Shown here: piece by piece, positions 43,801 to 51,247 of the stretch
How positions within the stretch are numbered: position 1 is the stretch's first letter
Layout: each line of letters starts with the position of its first letter
Source of the DNA: CAZAYP01 sp964489425 [NCBI: uncultured Verrucomicrobiota bacterium]
GTDB taxonomy: Bacteria > Verrucomicrobiota > Kiritimatiellia > RZYC01
Reading direction: 5' to 3'
Length of the DNA: 64,000 nt
Assembly: GCA_964489425.1 (NCBI GenBank)
Contig: CAZAYP010000009.1
Span: 1 to 64,000 of the forward strand
Position numbers and translations under genes: made by a program
Notes under the pieces: generated by a model
Database searches by the model: none
Seen by the model: the letters and a program-made list of their open reading frames with translations, nothing else
What the model was told of the DNA's origin: nothing

Positions 43801-46458
43801 GGCGGCGCCCGCGTGGAACACTGCGTCGTGAGCGGCAACGAGGCCGGCAAGTGGGGCGGCGGCCTCATGGCCGCCGACCAGACCCTGGTGCGCAACTGCT
43901 TCATCCAGGACAACCTGGCGCACAACTACGGCGGCGGTGCGGACATTGGCGAAAACGTCGAACTGCAGAACTCGTACATTACCGGCAACCGCTCCTTTGG
44001 CGGCGGCGGCGTGCACCTCGACGCCGGCGGCACGGCGCGCAACTGCACCATCGTGAAGAACGCGGCCACCGACAGCGGCGGCGGGGTGTACTTCCGCTCG
44101 GACACCGCCGGCGCCACCTACAACTGCATCGTCTATCACAACGAGGCGCCGGTCGGCCCGAACATCGCCTTCCTGGTCCACATGACCGGCACGGTGGCCT
44201 ACACCTGCGCCGCGCCGCTCATCGGCGGGCCCGGCAACATCGCGGCCGAGCCCGTGCTGCTGGGCCTCGACAACCCGCACATCGTGGCGGCGTCGCCCGG
44301 CATCAATGCCGGCAGCACCAATCTGGTCCTCGGCCTGGAGCAGGACATTGACGGCGAAGCCCGCGTGTATGGCGGGACCGTGGACATGGGCTGCGACGAG
44401 TTCATCGGCACCAACATCCTCGGCCCGCTTTCCGCCGCTATCCGCGGCGAAACCCAGGTCGTGGCGGGCGAGGCCGCCGACCTGTTCGCCGACATCCGCG
44501 GCAAGGCCTGGGGCTACGTCTGGACCGTGGCCGGGCCGGGCGCCACGGCGGTGGTGGCCAACACGTTCATGATCGATCCCGACTGGCCGGTGGCCGGCCG
44601 CTACGAAGTGGTCCTGACCGCCTCGAACCTCGCGACCAGCGCCGCGGCCACGGTCAGCGTGCACGTGGTGGACGCCGGGTTCACCAACTACGTCGCCCTG
44701 GCCGGCGCGCATGTCGCGCCCTACACCAACTGGGCCATGGCCGCCACCAACCTGCAGGCCGCCATTGACGAGTGCTGGGTCGGCGGCGTGGTGCTGGTCC
44801 AGACCGGCCGCTATGACCTTGACCAGACCGTCGAGCTGGCCAAGCCGATCACCGTGCGCGGCGCGGGCGCGCGCGACGAGGCGGCGCTCGACGGCGGCCA
44901 CGTTGTCCGCGTGATCAACATCGCCGACCCGCGCGCCGTGCTCGAAGGGCTGACGGTCACCCGCGGCCGGGATAACGATGCGGCCGGGATTTACATGATC
45001 GAGGGCACGGTCACCAACTGCGTCATCGCGAACAACATCAGCACCCGGCTCGGTGGCGGGATGCGCTGCGCCGGCCACAGCCTGCTGACCGACAGCCTCG
45101 TGAGCGGCAACATCTCGCCCAACTGGCCGGGCGGTGTATTCTGTTCCGGCTACGCCCTGGTGCGCCAGTGCATCATCGAGAGCAACACCGCCAGGAACTC
45201 CGGGGGCGGCGTGTACCTTGACCAGGGCGGCACGGTGTCTGGCTGCGTCCTGCGCGCCAATGCCGCCGCCAAGGGCGGCGGGGTGTACCTGCACTATGCC
45301 GGCACGGTCACCCACTCGCTCATCACCAGCAACAGCGGCGCCAACGGCGCCGGCGCCTACCTGTACTGGGGCGGCGTGGTGACCAACTGCGACATCACCT
45401 GGAACTGGGGCGGCCAGGACGGCGGCGGCGCGTGGTTCACCTCCGGCGGCCTGGTCACCGACAGCCGCATCCAGCACAACTTCGCCGATCAAAACGCCGG
45501 TTCGGGCGGCGGCGCGCTGCTCAGCAACGGCGGCGTGCTGCGCCGCTGCGACGTGTCCACCAACTCCGCGTCCCGCGGCGGCGGCGTGTTCTCGCAGTAC
45601 AACCGCCAGGAAGGCGGGATGATCGACGCCTGCCACATCCATCACAACACCGCGCCCGCGGGCTGGGACGCCGGCGTGGGCGGCGGCGTGGCGCTGTATC
45701 AAAACGACGCCATCCGCGACTGCCTGATCGACCACAACACCGTCGACGGCCAGGTCGGCGGCCTGCTGATGCAGAGCGCCAGCCTGGCCCAGAACTGCAC
45801 CATCGTCCACAACACGGCCAGCAACAGCGTCGGCGGTCTCGCCATTGGCGCCGGCAGCGAGGTGGACAACTGCATCATCTACGACAACTTCGCGCCCAGG
45901 CAGGCCAACTGGGACGTGGCCGGCGACCTTACCGTCGACCACGCCTGCACGGTCCCGGACTACGTGGGGTTCACCGCCACGGTGACCAACCAGCCGCAGT
46001 TCGCCGGCACCGCGACCAACAACTACCGGCTGCTCGCCGCCTCGCCCTGCGTCAATGCCGGGGTCAGCGACTACTGGATGGCCGACGCGCAGGATCTGGA
46101 CGGCCGGCCGCGCCTGATCGGCCCGGCCGTGGATATCGGCGCCTACGAATACCCGCTGGCGCCGGACAGCCTTGTCGCAGCCTCCAACGCCGTGGGCTGT
46201 GTCCAGCTCAACTGGGAGTTGGTCACCGGCGCGCTGGGGTATGCCATCTACCGCTCGTCGTCGCCCGTGGCGCCGACCGGTGCCCTGGCGGTCGTGGGCA
46301 CGGACACCCACTCGTGGTGCGACTCCGCGGCCCAACCCGGCCAGCATTATTACTATTGGCTGGCCGCCCGCTACGCGCAGGGCGACAGCGCGTTGAGTGC
46401 TTCGGCCATGGGTTGGCTGCGTGGCCGCGCCCTGCCGTGGCTCATGCTGCTGCAGTAG
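40897..46458 (+). CDS. Giant secreted protein: YCF48/BNR-like propeller plus three beta-helices
   Basis: 1853 residues. The ATG at 40897 has AAGGAGGA at 40883-40890. The signal peptide ends near residue 61 (PAGAGA), and its n-region (15-41) is encoded by palindrome array 3. Residues 62-368 form a propeller of YCF48/BNR-like blades (VWVVG, TTNGGATW, SPDAGQHW). Three beta-helices (375-747, 842-1170, 1264-1752) are separated by PKD-like domains and open with APYTNWAMAATN-like sequences. DIGAYEYPLAP, fibronectin III and the tail LPWLMLLQ close the protein. The tail differs from the LPWLMLLLE norm at exactly the point where downstream DNA resembles another copy of the fibronectin III domain, which suggests a recombination junction. 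No catalytic residues are recognised. Confidence 0.9.
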   Translation: MQADPQIQGHGPRTAFQALEKSGRDFPNIGKVAGHFSKHWKTRLAAGLALLAAAMPAGAGAWIGWACGGVETNGGVLLCTTNGADWFRQGVGQLGTAALSGVAAVAGRHVWVVGDPEGGYATIYYSPDAGQHWGRQGEPGSLPDAPLHKIWAVDRHRLWAVGPDGEVVVTDNGGQNWIRVPVGGFTNMLQGVTAVDQYTAWVSGEKNPATGMAGLFYTQDSGQTWTPQTSPAITNANHLLGLYALDPNRVWAIGGHETILVTTNAGAQWDLLFKGTLKDGNEIDVLDDQRIWIANDSIVNWTTNGGATWAGHNTPDYTMDVSTPDGTNIWAISSSYWGGAIYHSADGGATWSGVTNTGWSGLFTVVVQPAPIARTLYVDAAAGHATAPYSSWDAAASNIQDAVAAAADGDLVLVTNGVYDRGGAVAPGGEIVNRVMIAKPIDVRSVNGPDATFIVGAGPDGSNAVRGAYLGLGAQLAGFTITNGHVLASSQGLPVDLAGGGACLEGSALLSNCVVSGNSGSAITLGNSRGTTILGPPQLRDCLVQGNQGRAGAGININGAGDVRHCVITDNTAAGDGGGVFVTAFFEGLVVLIENCFVAGNQSTDEQGAAGGGMSASGSFVIRHCTITENSATGQGGGLYASGDPTRNESELVNTLIYNNTAPLDTNTFAEDVAIRNCCSVPELAGTNNLAADPRLLGVRNPHLAEASPCRGAGTTNAVAAGALDIDGEPRVVDDQTGIGCDEYIATNITGDLSARILADERTVLVDVPLVLAADVRGKAQWQRWQIDTNGGMRCLTNTVHVTQTWPVAGVYTVRLEAVNLDQAVATTLVVLVSASAEHYAAPGGGNIYPYTNWAMAATSLAVAVDTCPAGGVVHVGAGVYREAAAVTLDRALTVLGAGAGASARVDGQNTHACFYLNHPQAVISNLTLVNGYAAAQGGGAYVRDGLVTHCVVVSNYAFSQGGGLDCWGGARVEHCVVSGNEAGKWGGGLMAADQTLVRNCFIQDNLAHNYGGGADIGENVELQNSYITGNRSFGGGGVHLDAGGTARNCTIVKNAATDSGGGVYFRSDTAGATYNCIVYHNEAPVGPNIAFLVHMTGTVAYTCAAPLIGGPGNIAAEPVLLGLDNPHIVAASPGINAGSTNLVLGLEQDIDGEARVYGGTVDMGCDEFIGTNILGPLSAAIRGETQVVAGEAADLFADIRGKAWGYVWTVAGPGATAVVANTFMIDPDWPVAGRYEVVLTASNLATSAAATVSVHVVDAGFTNYVALAGAHVAPYTNWAMAATNLQAAIDECWVGGVVLVQTGRYDLDQTVELAKPITVRGAGARDEAALDGGHVVRVINIADPRAVLEGLTVTRGRDNDAAGIYMIEGTVTNCVIANNISTRLGGGMRCAGHSLLTDSLVSGNISPNWPGGVFCSGYALVRQCIIESNTARNSGGGVYLDQGGTVSGCVLRANAAAKGGGVYLHYAGTVTHSLITSNSGANGAGAYLYWGGVVTNCDITWNWGGQDGGGAWFTSGGLVTDSRIQHNFADQNAGSGGGALLSNGGVLRRCDVSTNSASRGGGVFSQYNRQEGGMIDACHIHHNTAPAGWDAGVGGGVALYQNDAIRDCLIDHNTVDGQVGGLLMQSASLAQNCTIVHNTASNSVGGLAIGAGSEVDNCIIYDNFAPRQANWDVAGDLTVDHACTVPDYVGFTATVTNQPQFAGTATNNYRLLAASPCVNAGVSDYWMADAQDLDGRPRLIGPAVDIGAYEYPLAPDSLVAASNAVGCVQLNWELVTGALGYAIYRSSSPVAPTGALAVVGTDTHSWCDSAAQPGQHYYYWLAARYAQGDSALSASAMGWLRGRALPWLMLLQ
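40940..41020. repeat. Triple 19-bp palindrome array (array 3)
   Basis: Copies at 40940-40958 (first base C, loop GCA), 40971-40989 and 41002-41020, starts exactly 31 bp apart, beginning 43 nt after the ATG at 40897. The frames read FQALEK, FPNIGK and FSKHWK. Confidence 0.97.
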
Positions 46459-46530
46459 GCCGGCATTATTATTACTGGCTCAAGGCCCGAGATGGTGTGG
46501 AAGCCAGCGCCCGGAGCGCCTTCAACCTGG
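46459..46530 (+). pseudogene. Remnant of a fibronectin III C-terminal domain
   Basis: Directly after the stop at 46458 the sequence reads, in another frame, HYYYWLKARDG, matching the conserved RYYYWLKA / HYYYWLAAR strand of the giant-gene C-termini. At DNA level it closely resembles 30208-30228. No start, domain or tail remains. Confidence 0.65.
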
Positions 46531-46542
46531 AAAGAGCAGATG

Positions 46543-46716
46543 AACTACGAATCACGCGAAACACGCGAATGCATCACTTTGACTCTCTGCTAAATATGTA
46601 CGGCAATGGCTCGAATGCTTCCTGCACCCAACAGGTGAAGGATGTTATTCTCAACTTGTTCGCCCGTTCCTCTTTCTGCGGTAACGAATTTCGCGTTATT
46701 CGCGTGTTTCGTAGTT
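46543..46716. repeat. Imperfect inverted-repeat element
   Basis: AACTACGAATCACGCGAA and ACACGCGAAT (46543-46570) face the reverse complement ATTCGCGTGTTTCGTAGTT (46698-46716). The left arm carries an extra 9 nt. The roughly 125 bp between the arms is AT-richer and has no recognisable gene. It looks like a small non-autonomous repeat; the function is unknown. Confidence 0.5.
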
Positions 46717-46738
46717 AATTCAAATGCTGAGTTTAGGT

Positions 46739-47419
46739 TCAACCGTCAAAGCGATACCCAATGGCGTGCACCGTTTTGATGTGGCTGGGACGGGCCGGAT
46801 GGGGCTCGACCTTGCCGCGCAAGGTGGTAACGCAGCGGTCCACGCTGCGCGTGTTCACGAACAGGCCATGGCCCCAGACGGCGTTCAGGATCTGATCCCG
46901 CGTGAGGGCCCGTCCGCCATTGCGCGCCAGGAACACCAGCAAGTCGAACTCTTTGGGCGTGAGTGGAACTTCCCTGCCATTTTTCAAAACGAGGCGCGAG
47001 GATACCTCCACGGTGAGGTTGCCAAACTCCAGGCGTTGGTCGGCTTCCTTGTGCCGGCGCCGAAGAAAGGCCTGCGCGCGGGCCAGCAGTTCCTGGATGC
47101 TGAACGGTTTGGTCACGTAGTCGTCCGCGCCAAGGTTCAGGCCGAGGATGATGTCCGATTCCTGGCTCTTGGCCGTCAGCATGATAATGGGCATTTCCAG
47201 GTCGGCCGCGCGCACGGCGCGGCAGATTTCGTAGCCGTTGATGTCCGGCAGCATGATGTCGAGAATGATCAGCTCGGGTTTGCGGTCCACGGCCAGTTGC
47301 AGGCCTGCATGGCCGTTGGCCGCCGCCAGGACGCGATAGCCGGCATGGGTGAAGTTGTCCTTCAAGCCCCGCAGAAGGGTTGGGTCATCTTCGATGATTA
47401 GCACCCGCTCCGCGTTCAT
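46739..47419 (-). CDS. OmpR/PhoB-family response regulator
   Basis: 226 residues, full family length. Receiver domain 1-120 with acidic pocket Glu10-Asp11-Asp12, phospho-acceptor Asp54 (LIILDIMLP), Thr81 and Lys103 (VTKPF). Winged-helix trans_reg_C domain about 130-225 (LTPKEFDLLVFLARN, RSVDRCVTTLRGKVE, TVHAIGYRF). The start overlaps the kinase stop by 4 nt, so the two are translationally coupled. It acts in the cytoplasm as a DNA-binding regulator; its targets cannot be inferred from sequence here. Confidence 0.95.
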   Translation of the reverse strand: MNAERVLIIEDDPTLLRGLKDNFTHAGYRVLAAANGHAGLQLAVDRKPELIILDIMLPDINGYEICRAVRAADLEMPIIMLTAKSQESDIILGLNLGADDYVTKPFSIQELLARAQAFLRRRHKEADQRLEFGNLTVEVSSRLVLKNGREVPLTPKEFDLLVFLARNGGRALTRDQILNAVWGHGLFVNTRSVDRCVTTLRGKVEPHPARPSHIKTVHAIGYRFDG

Positions 47420-49398
47420 GGCATGGCCTCCGCGCTTTGCCGGTCAGGGTCGGCCGGGATGATGACCTGGAACAGACTGCCCTGGCCTGGCCGGCTGGTG
47501 ATGGCGATGCGGCCGTGATGGGCCCGCACAATGAAGTCGACGATACTCAACCCAAGGCCGCAACCGCCGGTGGTTCGGGAAAGCGACTGGTCCACTTGAT
47601 AAAAAGGTTTGAAGATGCGCCGGATCTCCCGCGCGCTCAGTCCGATCCCGTGATCTTGAACTTCGAACACCACCCCCGCCGCGGTTGGGCGCGCCCGCAG
47701 GTGGATATCCCGCGCCGCACCGGAATATTTGAAGGCGTTGTCGAGCAGGTTGATCAACACGGTCACGAGCGCGTCATGATGGCCGGTCAGGCGCGGCAAC
47801 GCCGGGTTGGTTTCGACCTGCAAACGGAAACCCGCCGCGGCCAGGCGCCCTGCGACGGAGGCGGCCGCGCTCTGCACGATGGCGTCCGCGGTGATTTCCT
47901 GAAACTCGAACGAGGGCTTGTTCCGTTCCATGCGGGAGAAGCTCAGGAAGTTGTCGATCAGCCGCGTCAGCCGTTCGTTTTCCCTGGCGATCATGGCCAG
48001 GTATTCGCGCGTGGCCTGCGGATCGTCAACGCGGCCGGCCAGCAGAGTATCCACCAGCAGGCGGATGGCGGCCAAGGGCGTTTTCAACTCGTGCGTGACC
48101 GTGGCCACAAAATTGTTTTTCAGCCGGGTCAGGCGCACCTGCCTGACCAGGTAGCGGGTCAACAGCAGGGCCGAGATGAAGATCACGAGAATGACCAGGA
48201 CAGCCACCCAGGCATACAGGTTGGCCTGGCGGGCCGCCGCCTCGGCAAAGGGATCCGGCCCCTGCAAAAAAAAGCGGAGCTCCCAATCCGGCATCCGCGC
48301 GCCTGCGGAGGCGGTCAGGAACGGGGCCGGGGCGGGCGCCGCGCTTTTCAACGTCAGCGCCATGGCGGTGCCCGGCAGCGCCGCCGGGTCCGCCCCAATC
48401 CGGGCCAGGGCATTGGTGATATACGTGGTGGAATACAAGCCCACCGTCCTGAAATCACGGCCAGGCAACTGCCAGACAGCACCCGCCTGCGCCAGGACCG
48501 GCGGCCGGGGTGGCGCCGGCGGGTTGCCGACATACTGCAGGGCCAATTTTTCGGCCACCAACGTTGGAAAGACCAGGCTTGCATCCAACTGCCGCACTTG
48601 TTCCATCAGGAACACGCGCTGCGCGGATGGCAGGGCCTGGGATTGGTAATCGTTCAACCTGGCGGCCAGCGTCCTGACCAGGCCGGTCCGCCGGGCGGGG
48701 TCAAGACAACGGATCGCCAGGAGCTGGGCGTCAGGCGCGATGAGCCGTCCGGATTCATCGGTTGCGACCCTTAACTCCGGGGCGTCAAGTTGCTCCAGGA
48801 TGCGCAGCGCTTCCCCGGTCTGGCCGCTCTTGAACCGGCAGCGCATTTCCGCCCGGAGCGCCATGGCCGCGCCGCCGGCTGGCGCCGGGCTTTCCGCCAT
48901 GGCGGCATACCGGTCAGCGGCGGTGGCCGGATCATGCTGGCGGAACTCCAGCTGTTCCGCCGCCTCCCAGGCAGCTTGGCGCTGCAGCGTGGAATGGGTC
49001 GGGCGCGCTGGAAGCCGGGGATAGGCGAGTTTCCCTTCGGCGTCATACAAGACCGCGCTTTCGGCCGCGCCGTCGATTACCAGGCGGGCAAAGCGCCGGC
49101 CATGGCTTTCCCCGGCGACCACGGTCGAGAGGGACTCGATCCGGTTGCTCCAGAACGCGTCCAAGGCCGCGCGGCGCGTCGCCATGTGCTGCTCGTAGAG
49201 TTGCACCAATTTCTGGCGCACCGCCAGGCGTTCGTTGCGCGCGGCCTGGTTCATGAACCACAACAGGCAGATGGACGGCGCGGTGACGGTCAGCAGCAAC
49301 AGGGCCAGCAGGGGCCAGATGGGCTGGCCCCCGCCTGGATTTCCCAGCCGCGGCGGGCGTCTATTTTCCGGATGGGCCATCAGGTACCCCGGCGGCAT
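47416..49398 (-). CDS. Membrane sensor histidine kinase
   Basis: 660 residues from the ATG at 49398; an ATG at 49380 (six codons later) is equally possible, and both overlap the end of the upstream gene. TM1 about 28-48 and TM2 about 395-415 bound a large periplasmic sensor region of about 345 residues with no family I recognise. No HAMP domain is evident. HisKA follows TM2 closely, with the H-box FVATVTHELKTP (His436). The HATPase_c domain has the N-box LLDNAFKYS (Asn554), DHGIGL and GGCGLGLSIV. It presumably phosphorylates the response regulator encoded next to it. It belongs to an operon with the TPR protein upstream. Confidence 0.93.
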   Translation of the reverse strand: MPPGYLMAHPENRRPPRLGNPGGGQPIWPLLALLLLTVTAPSICLLWFMNQAARNERLAVRQKLVQLYEQHMATRRAALDAFWSNRIESLSTVVAGESHGRRFARLVIDGAAESAVLYDAEGKLAYPRLPARPTHSTLQRQAAWEAAEQLEFRQHDPATAADRYAAMAESPAPAGGAAMALRAEMRCRFKSGQTGEALRILEQLDAPELRVATDESGRLIAPDAQLLAIRCLDPARRTGLVRTLAARLNDYQSQALPSAQRVFLMEQVRQLDASLVFPTLVAEKLALQYVGNPPAPPRPPVLAQAGAVWQLPGRDFRTVGLYSTTYITNALARIGADPAALPGTAMALTLKSAAPAPAPFLTASAGARMPDWELRFFLQGPDPFAEAAARQANLYAWVAVLVILVIFISALLLTRYLVRQVRLTRLKNNFVATVTHELKTPLAAIRLLVDTLLAGRVDDPQATREYLAMIARENERLTRLIDNFLSFSRMERNKPSFEFQEITADAIVQSAAASVAGRLAAAGFRLQVETNPALPRLTGHHDALVTVLINLLDNAFKYSGAARDIHLRARPTAAGVVFEVQDHGIGLSAREIRRIFKPFYQVDQSLSRTTGGCGLGLSIVDFIVRAHHGRIAITSRPGQGSLFQVIIPADPDRQSAEAMP

Positions 49399-50851
49399 TG
49401 ATCTGCGCCGCCTCTTTCAGCATCCCTTCCGGGATCGGCGTGGGCTGCCCCTGTTCATCCGCCGTGGCAAACAGGATCACGTACTCTCGAGCCGCCGACC
49501 CGGCCAGGCTTTTGAAATTCTTATGGCTCGGGCTGTTGATGCCGACCCAGTACACCTTGCCCGGCTCCAGCTTGACCGGCAGCCGGCAGGTGACGCGATC
49601 GGCATCGTAGGCCGAGCTGCCGGCCATGGCCGGGAACGTCTCGGGCGGTCCGCACCAGGACCATTGCCGATCGCGCATGGGCTGGTTAAAGCTGGCCGTG
49701 ATCTCCTTCAGGGCGGGATCCACATCGGTGGTCAACGTGACGGGGGCCGTGCTGGTCACCACGGTGGCGGCGGCGGGCGCCGAGACCGGCCCGAGGTAAT
49801 CGGCGGGGTTGTCATAATCCACAAGCACGACCTCGTAGGGTTCCCGGGCGCGCAGGATGCGGAGGATCTGGCCGGCCTCGTTCACCCAGATATCCGTCCG
49901 GCTGCCCTTGTGTTTCTTGAACCACGTGTGGCTGTCACTTTTCTGCATTTGAACAAGGTGGCGGGCCTTGAACCGGCCGTTGGGCAGGTCCACCCCGTCC
50001 TGGTCCGCCAGGTCCAGGGAGATCACGTATTCATTCAGGGCGTCGCCGCGATTATTGACGTCATACACGATCAAGTCCTGCGGGCCGCCTTGGGCGAAGT
50101 CGTAAGCCTTGAGCAGGACATATTCCGACAGGTACGGGTCGGGCCGGCTGTTGAAATCCGGCCGGGCGCCGGGCGTGATGGTATTGGTCCTGATGGGATC
50201 AGGTCCCTGGATCCAGATGACCTGGTGGCGCAGGAAGCGGAACTGTTGTCCTTCCCCGCCCGAGTACTTGCTGGTGTATTCCAGCGGCAAGCCCTGGGCA
50301 TCCGTCACGAGCGTATAGGTCGCGCCGCCCAGGTCTTCCAGGCTGTAACGCAGGTTGCCGTCGGCGTTGCGCCGGCACTCGTAGCGGACATCCTGGTTAC
50401 CCCAGAGATGCCGGTACGTGCCGTTGAATACCGGGACGCCTCCGGATCCGAAGCCGGCCGGCAGCGATGGCGGCGCGGTTTTCAGGCGAGTCAGGCGTTG
50501 CCGGGCCTGGTCGTTCAAGGCCGCTTCTTCGGGATAGTTGACCAGCACCTTTTCGAAGGCCGCGCTGGCTTGTTCCTGCGCGCCCTTTTTTTCATAGCAC
50601 AGGCCCAGCTTGAACTGCGCCTGCGCGCTGATCTGCCGGCTGGCGGCGGCTTCCTGGAGGATGCGCTGGTAAACCGCGATGGCGCCATCCAGATCGCCGG
50701 CGGTCTCCTCGGCATAGATCGCCTGTTCCAGCAGGCTGGACAAATCAGGCGCCGGTTCGGCCCATGCCGTCGTGGCGATCCACCATGCCGCCGCTAGCCG
50801 GCAGGCCCAGGCTGCGCGCCTGGTTCTTGGCCCGGATATCCTCATCTTCAT
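49361..50851 (-). CDS. Secreted TPR protein with C-terminal Ig-like domain
   Basis: 496 residues. An upstream in-frame ATG exists at 50923, but the one at 50851 has AAGGGA 9 nt upstream and starts a basic signal peptide (MKMRISGPRTRR, ending ATTAWA). Two to three TPR-like helices follow (AIYAEETAGDLDGAIAVYQ, AQFKLGLCYEKKGAQEQASAAF). The centre is beta-rich and unassigned. The C-terminal 100 residues resemble an SbsA-type Ig-like domain (LTTDVDPALKEITASFNQPM ... LEPGKVYWVGIN). Its 3' end overlaps the kinase start, which places it first in the operon; a periplasmic signal-binding partner of the kinase is a reasonable guess. Confidence 0.85.
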   Translation of the reverse strand: MKMRISGPRTRRAAWACRLAAAWWIATTAWAEPAPDLSSLLEQAIYAEETAGDLDGAIAVYQRILQEAAASRQISAQAQFKLGLCYEKKGAQEQASAAFEKVLVNYPEEAALNDQARQRLTRLKTAPPSLPAGFGSGGVPVFNGTYRHLWGNQDVRYECRRNADGNLRYSLEDLGGATYTLVTDAQGLPLEYTSKYSGGEGQQFRFLRHQVIWIQGPDPIRTNTITPGARPDFNSRPDPYLSEYVLLKAYDFAQGGPQDLIVYDVNNRGDALNEYVISLDLADQDGVDLPNGRFKARHLVQMQKSDSHTWFKKHKGSRTDIWVNEAGQILRILRAREPYEVVLVDYDNPADYLGPVSAPAAATVVTSTAPVTLTTDVDPALKEITASFNQPMRDRQWSWCGPPETFPAMAGSSAYDADRVTCRLPVKLEPGKVYWVGINSPSHKNFKSLAGSAAREYVILFATADEQGQPTPIPEGMLKEAAQINAAGVPDGPSGK

Positions 50852-51247
50852 GTCTTGGTTCCCTTCGTACTGGATTGGCCGTCGCCCGCCGGGGTGATTC
50901 CCGGCCGAACCGGCCTGATCCATCTTTTGAGAGGCAACCTACCAGGACACTATTACCAAATTGTTACCCGGAAGTCCTTTTTTTATCCGTCCGGCAGGTG
51001 CCCGGCACGCAGGCTCTGTTGCTCGCCAAGCACGCGAAGATCGCCAAGTGATCGTGGGGCGGATCAGTTGTCTTGGCGCTCCTGGCGCACTTGGCGCGAG
51101 GACCACCGCGCCCCACCCGCGCCGGCGGCCAACGCCCCTGGGTTCCTCCTTGTTACGCCCCCGGCCCCGCGATATTCTGGTCTCATGGTGCCGCACCATC
51201 CGGAGGCCGTTTCAGCATGGTCCGGCACTGAACCCCAACCCGGGAGC
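50852..51247. other. Divergent intergenic region with an inverted repeat
   Basis: 396 bp between the divergent TPR-protein and permease genes. It contains the CGCCAAG-type inverted repeat at 51021-51101. An open frame runs through much of it into the permease gene, but its translation is repeat-derived. No clear promoter was identified. Confidence 0.5.
51021..51101. repeat. Imperfect inverted repeat of CGCCAAG/CTTGGCG units
   Basis: The left arm 51021-51048 (GCTCGCCAAG, CGCGAAGATCGCCAAG) faces the right arm 51072-51101 (CTTGGCGCTCCTGGCGCACT, TGGCGCGAG). The arms are built from short CGCCAAG and CTTGGCG repeats around a 23-nt centre, and resemble dispersed intergenic repeats of other PVC-type genomes as I recall them. 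Confidence 0.55.
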
